Shown: positions 1-8,831, counted from the first letter of the stretch. The stretch: DNA of 64,000 bases from Streptomyces sp. CA-210063 (GCF_024612015.1 NZ_CP102512.1:4154001-4218000), one strand, 5' to 3'. Translations and numbers: made by a program. Notes: generated by a model from the letters alone, not told the origin.

Positions 1-488
1 CGCCAGACTGATCACCTGAAGTGACATTTTCATTCGTCGCCGCTGGTCACGAGGGGCGTCTCTATATCAAGAGAGTTCCACTGCATGCAAATTGGTGCTG
101 GACCCGGTCGCTTGATAGAGCGCCGCGTTCACGCCTCAGAGGGAGGTTCGGTGGCGGATGTGGACGCGTGCACACATTCACGAGCGCCGACGACGGCCGG
201 TCCGCGCGAGACGCGGCCGGATCGGTGACCGTTCCGTGACCTGCGCCACACCGGAGTGAGATCAAATCAACGGGCCTTGGCCACTCGGCGCAATCGATGG
301 TAAACGCAGGGCAATTCGGGCGTAATCACGAAAGCGCATGATCACGGGCTTGATCAGTCGCGCCCGCAATGTCCGTTTCGGCGTCAATAAAGAGTGACGC
401 ACAGGGAATTTGGGGTCCCTGTTGAACAACTGTGGCGCAGCACACGTTTCTTGAAGGTATGGAGGAGTCGCTGGTATCGCTTGTTCCC
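1..488. other. Non-coding upstream region of the NlpC/P60 gene
   Basis: I see no convincing gene here. The short open frames have poor codon bias and no ribosome-binding site. A GGAGG lies at 461-465, about 23 bases before the preferred start. It could instead serve an in-frame ATG at 459 only by overlapping it, so start choice stays uncertain. Cell-wall hydrolases of this kind in Streptomyces are often controlled by c-di-AMP (ydaO) riboswitches. I looked for that signature and do not see it. Confidence 0.5.
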
Positions 489-1295
489 ATGTCCCACACC
501 GCTCACATACGCAGCCACCGAAAACCCCGCCGCAACGCGTCCTCGATCGCGATGCGCGCCGGAGTCGCCGGTGGTGTTCTCAGCACCGTGGCAGTGGCCG
601 GCGCGTCGACTTCGGCGTTCGCCGCGGAGCCGGTGACGCAGACGCTCGAACTGTCCACACTCACGGCCGACCTGGCCACGCAGGCCGCGCAGTCCGCGGA
701 CGCCACGCAGGCGATGGCGGCCGACTACCAGCTGCAGGCCGAGCGTGAAGCGGCCGCCGAAGAGGCGGCCAAGCAGGCCGAGAAGGACCTCGCCAAGGCG
801 AAGAAGGAAGAGGCCCGGAAGAAGGCCGCCGAGGAGGCCGAGCGCAAGGCCGCCGCCGAGCGTGCCTCGCGGGACAGTGAGCGGACCACCCTCACATCGT
901 CCGACTCGTCGACGACGACCACGACCACGGCGCCCGCCAGTGGCAGCGTCGGCACGGTCATCGACTTCCTCAAGGCGCAGCTCGGCGACGCGTACGTCCT
1001 GGGTGCCACGGGCCCCAACGCGTGGGACTGCTCCTCGCTGGTCCAGGCCGCGTTCAAGCAGGTCGGCGTGGACCTCCCCCGGGTCTCGCAGGACCAGTCG
1101 ATGCAGGGCACCGAGGTCTCCCTGTCGAACCTCCAGGTCGGCGACATCCTGTACTGGGGCTCGAAGGGCTCCGCGTACCACGTGGGTGTCTACGTCGGAA
1201 ACGGCCAGTACCTCGACGCGGCGAACCCCTCCAAGGGCGTCGTCATCCAGGATCTCTCCGGCTACCCGGCGACGGGTGCGGTGCGCGTGCTCTGA
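489..1295 (+). CDS. Secreted C40 (NlpC/P60) peptidoglycan peptidase
   Basis: Predicted cell-wall hydrolase of 268 residues that would cut peptide stems of peptidoglycan outside the membrane. The N-terminus has basic residues (RSHRKPRRN) and a hydrophobic Ala/Val stretch ending in FAAEP, a signal peptide. An Ala/Glu/Lys-rich coiled coil of roughly 50 residues follows, then a Ser/Thr linker. The C-terminal NlpC/P60 domain carries the catalytic Cys in WDCSSL (about residue 181) and the His in YHVGVY (about residue 231). I chose the ATG at 489 because translation from 432 or 459 only adds a non-signal extension. It converges on the flavoprotein gene at 1423 with a hairpin between them. The family assignment is firm. 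Its cellular role (division, sporulation or turnover) is inference. Confidence 0.9.
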   Translation: MSHTAHIRSHRKPRRNASSIAMRAGVAGGVLSTVAVAGASTSAFAAEPVTQTLELSTLTADLATQAAQSADATQAMAADYQLQAEREAAAEEAAKQAEKDLAKAKKEEARKKAAEEAERKAAAERASRDSERTTLTSSDSSTTTTTTAPASGSVGTVIDFLKAQLGDAYVLGATGPNAWDCSSLVQAAFKQVGVDLPRVSQDQSMQGTEVSLSNLQVGDILYWGSKGSAYHVGVYVGNGQYLDAANPSKGVVIQDLSGYPATGAVRVL

Positions 1296-1343
1296 GCCAC
1301 GCACAGGCGCGGTCACCGGACGCGGTGCCCAGGCGCTTTTCGA

Positions 1344-1377
1344 GAGGGCCGCTCTCCCGGTGGGGACAGCGGCCCTC
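1344..1377. terminator. Bidirectional hairpin between convergent genes
   Basis: A perfect 10-base stem (GAGGGCCGCT with AGCGGCCCTC) surrounds a 14-base loop. It lies between the ends of the NlpC/P60 gene and the flavoprotein gene. There is no U-tract, as is usual in Streptomyces. Confidence 0.75.
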
Positions 1378-1422
1378 CGGGCTGCCCTCGCAGCGGGCCT
1401 CAGGGGGCCCGCGGGGCGCCTC

Positions 1423-3282
1423 TCACCCCAGGTCGAAGGTGTTGGGCAGGCCGAGCCGGTAGCGGGTCTCGTCGACCCGTTTCAGGGGTTCCATCTCCGG
1501 GGGCCGGTACAGCTCCTGGATCTCACAGCGCTCGGCGTCCGATTCGTCCGCGTCGAGGAGCGCGTTGACGGCCAGGCGCGCGGACTCGTTGGCGCCCTCC
1601 ATCGTCGCCAGGTCGACGTCGGTGCGGACGTAGTCGCCCGCGAGGAAGAAGTTCGGGATCGCCGTGCGGGCCGAGGGCCGGTTGTAGAGCGTTCCCGTGG
1701 GGTGGACGAGGAGCTGTTCGCGGTTCCGCGGGTCGGGGCCGCCGAGGCCGGTCACCGCCGGGTCCATGAACCAGCCGAGCCGGTCCTCGTCCGTGAGCGT
1801 GGTCTTCCCGGAGTCGTTGAGGGCGTCCTTGAGCTGCGCCCAGCACTCGGCGACGACTTCCTCCCGTGTGCACTCCCGGGCCGTCTTGCCGTACAGGATC
1901 CCCGGTTTGTCCCACTCCGAGACGATGGCCGAGAGGCAGTCGCGGGCGCGCCCGTCGCCGTAGTCGGCCGGAAAGTCCCGTACGTCCCAGAACTGGGCCT
2001 GGCCGATCGCGGTGACCGACCAGGGCGAGTCGAGGCAGTTGATGTGGCCGTGCACGACGGGGGTGGGCGTGCGCAGATAGAACATGATCCCGACCATCCA
2101 GTCCGTCTCCAGCGCGTCGCACCGGGCGAGTTGCGGGTCGGCGGCGCGCAGGGCGGGTCCCCAGGTGGGGCGGGCGTGTTCGACGGGCAGGGCGGAGATG
2201 TAGTGGTCGGCGGTGACGGTGCGTACGTCGGTGCCGTCGGGCGCGGAGACGCGTACGCCGGTGACCCGGCCGGATGCGTACAGAACCTCCCGTACCTGGG
2301 TGCTCGTCGCGAACTCGACGCCCAGTGAGCGGAGATGGGTGACCCAGGGGTCGATCCAGGCCTCGCTGGTGGGGGCGTTGAGGACGCGGTCGATGTCGGC
2401 GTCGCCGTCCATGCCCCGGCCGAGGAGGCCCCACAGCAGGAGGGCCTCGATGATGACGCGGCCGACCGTGCGGGTGGAGGCGACCTCGGCGCGGGTGGCG
2501 ACGAGGTTGCGGGTCTGGCCGACGCCGAGGACGGTCCGGTACTCCTGGCTCATCTGTCCGGCGCGGATGAACTCCCACCAGCTGGTCTTCTCCCACTGGT
2601 CCTCGCGGCGGGCGTCGCAGCTGGTGAGGTGGACGAGGACACGGCCCGCGAAGTAGGCGACCTCGTGGGCGGGGAGGCGGGTGCCGAGGTCGAGGACCGA
2701 GAGCAGCTGGTCGCGGATCCAGGTCGGGGTGAGGTCGCCGGGGGCGGGCGGGGTGGTGACACGGCGGAGGGGGAAGTGCAGGTCGGGGCGGCCGTCGGCG
2801 CGGGCGAAGAGGGCCTCGGTGCCGGTGCGGAGGTTGCCGCGGACGCCGTCGGCGTTGCCGGGGAAGGGGATGCGGCGCATGGTGTCCGGCAGGTTCCGGT
2901 AGAAGCCGGGGAAGAAGCGGAAACCGTGTTCGGCGGGGAGGGGCTTGCGGCCGCCCTCCCCCGTTCCGGGGACGTCCATCGAGCGGGCCTTGCCGCCGAG
3001 GACGTCGTAGTACTCGTAGACGGTGACGGCGTAGCCGCGTTCGGCGAGTTCGTGGGCGGCGCTGAGACCGGAGACACCGCCGCCGAGGACGGCTACGCGT
3101 TTGCCTCCGGCGGCGGGAGCCGCGGCGGCGGGCGGGGCGGCTCCTAAAGCGAGACCGGCGGCGGCGCCTACGACGGCCGTGGCGCCGGTGTTCGCGAGGA
3201 AGCGTCTGCGGGTGTGGCCGTCGTGCGCCTGGGGCCCGGCAGTCGCCTGGGGCTCGGCAGTGCGTTCTGTGGTCATGGGCAC
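1423..3282 (-). CDS. Tat-exported FAD-dependent amine oxidase/phytoene-desaturase-type protein
   Basis: Flavoprotein of 619 residues. A twin-arginine signal (HTRRRFLANTG, residues 23-33) and an Ala-rich stretch suggest export by Tat with FAD already bound. The mature part opens with the dinucleotide-binding motif VAVLGGGVSGL (about 64-72) and VYEYYDVLGGKARS, typical of the amine oxidase/phytoene desaturase/hydroxysqualene dehydroxylase superfamily. The FAD-contacting C-terminal region (FFLAGDYVRTDVDLATMEGA) is present. The start is GTG at 3282, with an ATG two codons in; no clear ribosome-binding site is visible, so it may be leaderless. It lies next to a second flavoprotein of isoprenoid type, suggesting an isoprenoid or quinone substrate, but that is inference. 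The true substrate is unknown. Confidence 0.8.
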   Translation of the reverse strand: MPMTTERTAEPQATAGPQAHDGHTRRRFLANTGATAVVGAAAGLALGAAPPAAAAPAAGGKRVAVLGGGVSGLSAAHELAERGYAVTVYEYYDVLGGKARSMDVPGTGEGGRKPLPAEHGFRFFPGFYRNLPDTMRRIPFPGNADGVRGNLRTGTEALFARADGRPDLHFPLRRVTTPPAPGDLTPTWIRDQLLSVLDLGTRLPAHEVAYFAGRVLVHLTSCDARREDQWEKTSWWEFIRAGQMSQEYRTVLGVGQTRNLVATRAEVASTRTVGRVIIEALLLWGLLGRGMDGDADIDRVLNAPTSEAWIDPWVTHLRSLGVEFATSTQVREVLYASGRVTGVRVSAPDGTDVRTVTADHYISALPVEHARPTWGPALRAADPQLARCDALETDWMVGIMFYLRTPTPVVHGHINCLDSPWSVTAIGQAQFWDVRDFPADYGDGRARDCLSAIVSEWDKPGILYGKTARECTREEVVAECWAQLKDALNDSGKTTLTDEDRLGWFMDPAVTGLGGPDPRNREQLLVHPTGTLYNRPSARTAIPNFFLAGDYVRTDVDLATMEGANESARLAVNALLDADESDAERCEIQELYRPPEMEPLKRVDETRYRLGLPNTFDLG

Positions 3283-3360
3283 CGGAGGGTAGGGAGGTGC
3301 GCGACGCGACGGAAGGTGACGCCCTCGTCGCGCACAGCACCCTCACACCATGCCCGGGGC

Positions 3361-4653
3361 CTACGCCTTCGGGGCCACCTTGCTCAGCCCGTTGATGATG
3401 CGGTCCATCGCGTCGCCGCCGGTGGGGTCGGTGAGGTTGGCCAGCATCTTCAGGGTGAACTTCATCAGGAGCGGGTGGGTCAGCCCCCGCTGCGTGGCGA
3501 GCTTCATGATCTTCGGATTGCCGATGAGCTTCACGAAGGCGCGGCCCATCGTGTAGTAGCCGCCGAAGGTGTCCTTGAGGACCTGCGGGTAGCGCTGGAG
3601 GGCGAGTTCGCGCTGGCCGGGGGTGGCGCGGGCGTGGGCCTGGACGATGACGTCGGCGGCGATCTGGCCGGATTCCATGGCGTAGGCGATGCCCTCGCCG
3701 TTGAAGGGGTTCACCATGCCGCCGGCGTCGCCGACGAGCAGCAGGCCCTTGGTGTAGTGGGGTTGGCGGTTGAAGGCCATCGGGAGGGCGGCGCCGCGGA
3801 TGGGGCCGGTCATGTTCTCGGGGGTGTAGCCCCACTCCTGGGGCATGGACGCGCACCAGGCCTTCAGCACGTCGCGCCAGTCCAGCTCCTTGAAGGAGGC
3901 GGAGGTGTTGAGGACGCCCAGACCGACGTTGGACGTGCCGTCGCCCATGCCGAAGATCCAGCCGTAGCCGGGCAGCAGGCGGTCCTCGCCCGGGCCCCGC
4001 TTGTCCCAGAGTTCCAGCCAGGACTCCAGGTAGTCGTCGTCGTGGCGCGGGGAGGTGAAGTACGTACGGACGGCGACGCCCATCGGGCGGTCCTCGCGGC
4101 GGTGCAGGCCCATCGCGAGGGAGAGGCGGGTGGAGTTGCCGTCGGCGGCCACGACCAGCGGGGCGTGGAAGGTGACTTCGCGCTTCTCGTCGCCGAGCTT
4201 GGCGTGGACACCGGTGATACGGCCGGTGCGGTCGTCGATGACGGGCGCGCCCACGTTGCAGCGCTCGTACAGCCGGGCGCCCGCCTTCTGGGCCTGGCGG
4301 GCGAGTTGCTCGTCGAAGTCGTCGCGCTTGCGGACGAGTCCGTAGTCCGGGTACGAGGCGAGTTCCGGCCAGTCGAGCTGGAGTCGGACGCCGCCGCCGA
4401 TGATCCGCAGGCCCTTGTTGCGGAGCCAGCCGGCCTCTTCCGAGATGTCGATGCCCATCGACACCAACTGCTTGGTGGCGCGCGGCGTGAGGCCGTCGCC
4501 GCAGACCTTCTCCCTCGGGAAGCTGGTCTTCTCCAGGAGCAGCACGTCGAGCCCGGCCTTCGCCAGGTAGTACGCGGTGGTGGAACCGGCTGGCCCGGCC
4601 CCGACGACGATCACATCGGCGGTGTGTTCGGTAAGGGGCTGGGGCTCGGTCAC
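3361..4653 (-). CDS. Geranylgeranyl reductase family flavoprotein (MenJ-like menaquinone reductase candidate)
   Basis: This 430-residue protein belongs to the geranylgeranyl reductase family, which saturates double bonds in isoprenoid chains. The FAD-binding motif VIVVGAGPAG sits at residues 14-23, the family motif FPREKVCGDGLTPRA follows at about 46-60, and GDAGG..NPFNGEGIAYAMESG forms the second FAD contact. The GTG start at 4653 has GGGGAG nine bases upstream. Known menaquinones of actinomycetes have partly hydrogenated tails, and in mycobacteria the MenJ member of this family does that step. The gene lies 3.5 kb from menG and in the same window as mqnA, mqnC and mqnE, so a role in menaquinone tail reduction is a reasonable inference. 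A role in ether-lipid or carotenoid reduction is not excluded. Confidence 0.85.
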   Translation of the reverse strand: MTEPQPLTEHTADVIVVGAGPAGSTTAYYLAKAGLDVLLLEKTSFPREKVCGDGLTPRATKQLVSMGIDISEEAGWLRNKGLRIIGGGVRLQLDWPELASYPDYGLVRKRDDFDEQLARQAQKAGARLYERCNVGAPVIDDRTGRITGVHAKLGDEKREVTFHAPLVVAADGNSTRLSLAMGLHRREDRPMGVAVRTYFTSPRHDDDYLESWLELWDKRGPGEDRLLPGYGWIFGMGDGTSNVGLGVLNTSASFKELDWRDVLKAWCASMPQEWGYTPENMTGPIRGAALPMAFNRQPHYTKGLLLVGDAGGMVNPFNGEGIAYAMESGQIAADVIVQAHARATPGQRELALQRYPQVLKDTFGGYYTMGRAFVKLIGNPKIMKLATQRGLTHPLLMKFTLKMLANLTDPTGGDAMDRIINGLSKVAPKA

Positions 4654-4698
4654 GACGGGTTCTCCCCAAAGAAGTAGAAGGATCGAAGCAGAGGTCCA

Positions 4699-4727
4699 CC
4701 GGAAGACCAGACATCCGGAAGACCAGA
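4699..4727. repeat. 13-bp direct repeat upstream of the reductase gene
   Basis: CCGGAAGACCAGA occurs twice (4699-4711 and 4715-4727), separated by three bases, in the gap between the divergent reductase and acetyltransferase genes. It could be an operator or chance slippage. Confidence 0.5.
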
Positions 4728-4801
4728 AAACGTGTGCCGACAGGCGTCGGACATGGGCAGTCTATTCAGCGGTACCGATCAACGGCTGAAGGGCTGCCCC
4801 T

Positions 4802-5308
4802 GTGAACCGAGCTCTGCCCGACGTACGGCTGCGCGTCCCCACCGACGAGGACGCCTTCGCCTGGCACCGGATCTTCGACGATCCCGACGTCATGGAGTTC
4901 CACGGCGGGAGGTCCGCCGAGCTGTCCGTCTACGAGGAGCTCACCGCGCGCCAGCGCCGTCACGACGCCGAGCACGGGTTCTGTCTGTGGACCATGCTCG
5001 ACGAGGAGGGCCGGGCCATCGGCTTCACCGGCGCCCAGCCGTGGCCCCGGGAGTGGGGCCCGACCGGCGAGATCGAGATCGGCTGGCGGCTCGCGCGCGA
5101 CCACTGGGGCAAGGGGTATGTGACCGCGGCGGCGATGCAGACCCTGGAGCGGGTGCGGGCGGCGGGCATCGGCAGCGTCGTCGCCATGGTCGACGCCGGG
5201 AACGACCGGTCCATCGCCGTCACCCGGCGGCTGGGCATGGAGCTGGCGGAGACCTTCCTGACGCCGGTCACGCAGCGGGTCGGGCACTGCTACCGGCTGG
5301 CGTTGTGA
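4802..5308 (+). CDS. GNAT acetyltransferase (RimJ/RimL-like)
   Basis: An N-acetyltransferase of 168 residues. It has the GNAT fold order: an N-terminal strand-helix region (PTDEDAFAWHRIFDDPDVM), a central strand (EIEIGWRLARDHWGKGYVTAA) whose R-D-H-W-G-K-G is the acetyl-CoA pyrophosphate loop, and a C-terminal region (MVDAGNDRSIAVTRRLGMEL) typical of RimJ/RimL proteins. GTG at 4802 has AAGGG eight bases upstream. It is transcribed away from the geranylgeranyl-reductase gene. The acetyl acceptor (ribosomal protein, small amine or antibiotic) cannot be told from sequence. Confidence 0.88.
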   Translation: MNRALPDVRLRVPTDEDAFAWHRIFDDPDVMEFHGGRSAELSVYEELTARQRRHDAEHGFCLWTMLDEEGRAIGFTGAQPWPREWGPTGEIEIGWRLARDHWGKGYVTAAAMQTLERVRAAGIGSVVAMVDAGNDRSIAVTRRLGMELAETFLTPVTQRVGHCYRLAL

Positions 5309-5450
5309 CGCCGGTCGGCGAGTCGGCCGCTCGTTCGTAATATCGGCAACTCGTCACACAGAGTAGCCATTTGCCGCAGATTGCCACTCAGCGCTTCCGG
5401 CTGGGGCCGCTCGACGGTTACCCTGCCGGTACCGCTGGGGGTGAACATCT

Positions 5451-5774
5451 GTGCGCATAACACCCAAGTCATTCGAAGTGCGTGTGCCACGGTTCGTCGG
5501 TCTGATGGCCGTGGACGCGCGCGAGACGGCCGAGGCGGGCGGGGTGACCCTCGCCGCGCCCGACCGGCCCGACTTCCATCTCACCGTCGTGGACTACGTC
5601 GTTCGGCAGTACCCGCCACCGGGTGTGGAGGTGCCGCGCGGGGCCGCGGTGACCGTGTGGTTCGAGTTGGGCGACGAGGGTGGGGGTGTGCGGGAGCCGC
5701 GGCGGGGTGGGCCTCCGCCCGGGTTGCGCAGGGCGTTGGATGAGCCGGGAGATCCGTTTCCGGTTCTTCGGTAG
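5451..5774 (+). CDS. Small stand-alone PASTA-domain protein
   Basis: This 107-residue protein consists of little more than one PASTA-like repeat (VPRFVGLMAVDARETAEAGG followed by VVRQYPPPGVEVPRGAAVTVWF). PASTA domains normally occur in tandem on Ser/Thr kinases or penicillin-binding proteins and bind muropeptides. Here there is no membrane segment or signal peptide, so it is predicted cytoplasmic. The C-terminus is Gly/Pro/Arg rich and the TAG stop lies inside a 14-base tandem repeat. GTG at 5451 follows GGGGGTG. Domain call is good; function is unknown. Confidence 0.8.
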   Translation: MRITPKSFEVRVPRFVGLMAVDARETAEAGGVTLAAPDRPDFHLTVVDYVVRQYPPPGVEVPRGAAVTVWFELGDEGGGVREPRRGGPPPGLRRALDEPGDPFPVLR

Positions 5775-5820
5775 GACGTCTTCGGTAGGACGTCTTCGGT
5801 AGGACGTCTTCGGTAGGACG
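5767..5820. repeat. 14-bp tandem repeat over the stop codon
   Basis: TTCGGTAGGACGTC is repeated three full times plus 12 bases of a fourth (starts 5767, 5781, 5795, 5809). The stop codon of the PASTA gene (5772-5774) is inside the first copy. Fourteen is not a multiple of three, but every frame entered from the gene still hits the same stop. Confidence 0.95.
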
Positions 5821-5854
5821 GTGGATGGCGCCGGGTCCGGGGTGGTCGCGTAGG

Positions 5855-5925
5855 TGCGTTGCGGGCTGCGGGTCGTTCGTGGCTGATCACGCGGTTCCCC
5901 GCGCCCCTTGAGGGGCGCGGGTCTC
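5855..5925. repeat. Dispersed palindromic element, copy 1
   Basis: The core CCCGCGCCCCT (5898-5908) pairs with AGGGGCGCGGG (5911-5921) around a two-base loop. It is preceded by the conserved left flank (GCTGCGGGTCGTTCGTGGCTG). It lies between convergent genes and is expected to act as a terminator for both strands. Confidence 0.85.
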
Positions 5926-5948
5926 CGCCTCTTGTCGCCAGGCGCCGT

Positions 5949-7994
5949 CTACCTCTGCCAGAGCAGGATGGCCGCCGCTCCTCCCCCTCCGACGACGAAG
6001 GCCGCCGCGATCGTGAGGGTCCAGACGAGGGTCCGGCTGCGGGACTTGGCGGGTTCGGGGGGCGGCAGGTGGTGGGGGCCCAGTTCGACGAGCGGGGGTT
6101 CGTACGGGGCCGGAGGCTGTGAGGGAACCCCGTAGCCTGCCGGGCCGTTGCTCGGCATGGCGGGGATCGGGGGCGGGATGACGGCCGTGCGGGCTCCCGT
6201 CATCTGGACCAGGTAGGGCGCGAGGAAGGCCGCGCCGAAGATCCAGAGGAGGCTGAAGAGGAGGGCCTCGGGGATGTTGAGGCCGACATCCACCTGGCCC
6301 GCGGCCGAGAACTCGCTGCCGAACTCCGTCGAGGCGGAGCCGGAGGCCTCCATGCCGAAGCCGCTGAGGCCGGCGAGGAGAAGGAAGAGGCCGGAGAAGA
6401 CGCCCGCGGCGAGGAGTTGCTCGCCACGGCCCGAGGAGCGGCGGGCCGCGAGGACGCCGAGGGTCAGGGCGCAGACCGCGCCGAGTGCCAACGCGCCCAC
6501 GACAGCCCAGGAGTTGACGGCGTCGCCCAGTTCGGAGAGCCCGAACGCCTCGCGCTCGTAGCCGCCGTAGGGAGTGGACTCGACGAGTCCGTAGTCGCCG
6601 GACGAGTCGTTGCCGTACGACGTGTCGTCCTCGTATCGCGAACGGCCCGCCTCGCCCTCGATGGACGCGCCCCAGGAGAGGCCGAGGAAGTTGACGGCGA
6701 GGTTGGGGAGGACGAGCAGGGCGAGGAGGAGCGGGTTGAGGTCCTCCTCCCATTCCTCCTGCCACTCGTTGTTCGCCGCGAGGACGACGAAGGTGACGAG
6801 TGAGCACAGGGCGAGGACGATCGCCAGGGCCCGTACGGCCGTTCCGGTCGCCCGGAACAGGGCCTGGGGGCCGGGGCGGACGGCCAGCCAGGCGGCCAGG
6901 TCGTCGCGTTGCAGCAGGCCGATCGAGACGGCGGCGGTGAGCAGCAGCGCGCCCAGTGCCGCGAGCCAGGGCGACATCGTGACCTCCGCGAGCATGACCT
7001 CGGGCTGCGCGAACAGCCCCAGCAGCAGTACGGCGACCGTCACCAGCAGCGTGACCCGCACGGCCGCTTCGAGCCCGGCGGTACGGCTGCCACCCGGCAC
7101 CGGCCCGTGGCCTCCGGCGGCGGCACCGGCGTACGCGCCCCCGTACCCACCGGCGTACGCGCCGCCGGGCACACCGCCGTACGCGCCGCGCGTCACCAGT
7201 CGTGTACGGAGCTGCCGTACGCCGATGAAGAGCGCCCCGATGAACAGGGCGGTCACCGTGAGCGGGATCAGGGTGAGGGTGACGGCGCCCTCGGCGGACT
7301 GGTAGTCGCCGGCGTACTCGCCGCTGAGTTCGGAGACCTCGAAGCCGCCGCCGAGGCCCTGGAGAAGGGCGGCGAGGGCGATGCCCAGCCGGTCACCGAA
7401 GCCGACCAGGTCCTCGTCGTCCTGGTTGTACGACGGGATGGCCAGGGCGATGGCGGCGGCGAAGAGGAGGCCGACCGGCCAGAGCGCGGCCAGCGCGGAG
7501 CCGCCCCAGTCGCCCCGGAAGGCCCGTGCGAAGAAGGCGCCGACGGGTGAGGGGCGGGCGGGGACGGGGGCGTACGCGGGAGGGGGTGGCGGTGGGCCGA
7601 GGGGTGGCGCTCCCGGTGGGGCTGCCGGGGGAAGCGCCGGTGGGGCCATTCCCGGAGCGCCCGGCGGGAATGTGGGTACGGCCGCCGTTCCCGGAGCCCC
7701 CGGGGGTGTCTGAGGCGGTACCACCGGGGGTGTCTGGGGCGGAGTTGCCGGTGGAGCCGCCGGGGGTGTCTGGGGCGGAGTTGCCGGTGGAGCCGCCGGG
7801 GGTGTCTGGGGCGGAGTTGCCGGTGGAGCCGTCGGTGGGGTGGACGGTGGTGCCCCGGGCGGAGCCGGGGGTGTCCCGGCTCCTGTGCTGCCCGCCCCCG
7901 CCGCCGGAACCGGCAGGCGTTCCCGTCCGCATGTCATGCAGAAGCGCGCCTCGTCAGGACCTGGTGTTCCGCAGTGCGGGCAGTAGGACGTCAT
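5949..7994 (-). CDS. Zinc-ribbon, Pro-rich, polytopic membrane protein
   Basis: A predicted membrane protein of 681 residues. It starts with a zinc ribbon (CPHC and CMTC, Cys 5, 8, 19 and 22), followed by about 120 residues rich in Pro/Ala/Thr containing a 12-residue repeat (APPATPPQTPPA). About ten hydrophobic segments then end near the C-terminus, where a last helix precedes LLWQR. I chose ATG at 7994 rather than 8009 because ACGGAG lies just before it and the zinc ribbon follows at once. It resembles the Streptomyces multi-pass 'streptophobe'-type proteins, but I am not sure of that name. The zinc ribbon plus long flexible linker suggests a cytoplasmic sensing or docking end. No function can be assigned. 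Confidence 0.75.
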   Translation of the reverse strand: MTSYCPHCGTPGPDEARFCMTCGRERLPVPAAGAGSTGAGTPPAPPGAPPSTPPTAPPATPPQTPPAAPPATPPQTPPAAPPATPPQTPPVVPPQTPPGAPGTAAVPTFPPGAPGMAPPALPPAAPPGAPPLGPPPPPPAYAPVPARPSPVGAFFARAFRGDWGGSALAALWPVGLLFAAAIALAIPSYNQDDEDLVGFGDRLGIALAALLQGLGGGFEVSELSGEYAGDYQSAEGAVTLTLIPLTVTALFIGALFIGVRQLRTRLVTRGAYGGVPGGAYAGGYGGAYAGAAAGGHGPVPGGSRTAGLEAAVRVTLLVTVAVLLLGLFAQPEVMLAEVTMSPWLAALGALLLTAAVSIGLLQRDDLAAWLAVRPGPQALFRATGTAVRALAIVLALCSLVTFVVLAANNEWQEEWEEDLNPLLLALLVLPNLAVNFLGLSWGASIEGEAGRSRYEDDTSYGNDSSGDYGLVESTPYGGYEREAFGLSELGDAVNSWAVVGALALGAVCALTLGVLAARRSSGRGEQLLAAGVFSGLFLLLAGLSGFGMEASGSASTEFGSEFSAAGQVDVGLNIPEALLFSLLWIFGAAFLAPYLVQMTGARTAVIPPPIPAMPSNGPAGYGVPSQPPAPYEPPLVELGPHHLPPPEPAKSRSRTLVWTLTIAAAFVVGGGGAAAILLWQR
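7726..7833. repeat. 36-bp coding tandem repeat
   Basis: Three consecutive 36-base units start at 7726, 7762 and 7798; the third has one mismatch in its last codon. On the minus strand they encode the 12-residue Pro/Ala/Thr repeat of the zinc-ribbon membrane protein. Near-identity at DNA level implies recent expansion. Confidence 0.93.
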
Positions 7995-8112
7995 GGAACG
8001 CTCCGTCATCCAGAAAACTCGTGCCGTGATGAGACGTGGTCAGACGCGCGCCGGCGTGTACTGACGTATCAACGGACGGTAGTTTTCTGTTGACCGGTTC
8101 CCGTCAACAGGG

Positions 8113-8141
8113 GTCCCTTAGGGACATCCCTCTTACGAGGG
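8113..8141 (-). terminator. Hairpins at the end of menG
   Basis: GTCCC-TTA-GGGAC (8113-8125) and CCCTC-TTAC-GAGGG (8128-8141, containing the menG stop) are two short adjacent stems at the 3' end of menG. Confidence 0.5.
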
Positions 8142-8831
8142 AACCTTGAACCCCCGGTGCAGTGCGACGACCCCACCCGTGAGGTTCCGCCACGCGACCT
8201 TGTCCCAGCCGGCCTGGCGGAGCCGCTCGGCGAGGCCCGCCTGGTCGGGCCAGGCGCGGATGGACTCGGCGAGGTAGACGTACGCGTCCGGGTTGGACGA
8301 CACCGCGCGGGCGGCGGGCGGCAGCGCGCGCATCAGGTACTCGGTGTAGACGGTCCGGAACGGCGTCCAGGTCGGGTGGGAGAACTCGCAGATCACGACG
8401 CGGCCGCCGGGCTTGGTCACCCGGTACAGCTCACGCAGCGCGGTGTCGGTGTCCTGCACGTTCCTGAGGCCGAAGGAGATGGTCACCGCATCGAAGGTGT
8501 CGTCCCTGAACGGCAGTTTCGTCGCGTCGCCCGCCGTGAACGGCAGCCAGGAAGTGCGCTCCTTGCCGACCTGGAGCATGCCGAGGGAGAAGTCGCACGG
8601 CACGACGTAGGCGCCGGTCTGCGCGAAGGGCAGCGAGGACGTGCCCGTGCCGGCCGCCAGATCCAGGATCTTCTGGGCGGGACGGGCGTCCACCGCCCGC
8701 GCGACCTCCTTGCGCCAGCGCCGGTCCTGTCCGAGGGACAGCACGTCGTTGGTCAGGTCGTACCGTTTCGCCACTCGGTCGAACATCGAGGCGACTTCGT
8801 GCGGCTGCTTGTCCAGGGATGCGCGGGTCAC
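8133..8831 (-). CDS. menG: Demethylmenaquinone C-methyltransferase
   Basis: A 232-residue UbiE/MenG-type enzyme that transfers a methyl group from S-adenosylmethionine to the quinone ring, the last step of menaquinone synthesis. The SAM-binding motif [10 protein letters not shown] lies at residues 55-64, the N-terminal family signature [20 protein letters not shown] at 13-32, and the second signature [21 protein letters not shown] in the middle. I start it at GTG 8831, which gives [13 protein letters not shown]; the longer frame to 8882 adds unrelated residues. Streptomyces use the futalosine route, and mqnA, mqnC, mqnE and the UbiA/D/X set are all in this window, so the substrate is almost certainly demethylmenaquinone. 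Confidence 0.95.
   Translation of the reverse strand: MTRASLDKQPHEVASMFDRVAKRYDLTNDVLSLGQDRRWRKEVARAVDARPAQKILDLAAGTGTSSLPFAQTGAYVVPCDFSLGMLQVGKERTSWLPFTAGDATKLPFRDDTFDAVTISFGLRNVQDTDTALRELYRVTKPGGRVVICEFSHPTWTPFRTVYTEYLMRALPPAARAVSSNPDAYVYLAESIRAWPDQAGLAERLRQAGWDKVAWRNLTGGVVALHRGFKVPS

Noticed and set aside
1..488. Possible c-di-AMP riboswitch before the cell-wall hydrolase gene
   Set aside because: I could not find the conserved ydaO elements or the expected long hairpins.
1523..4714. A 1063-codon minus-strand open frame covering two flavoprotein genes
   Set aside because: It is a shadow in another frame, made of Arg/Pro/Gly-rich sequence, with the real genes having conserved FAD motifs in their own frames.
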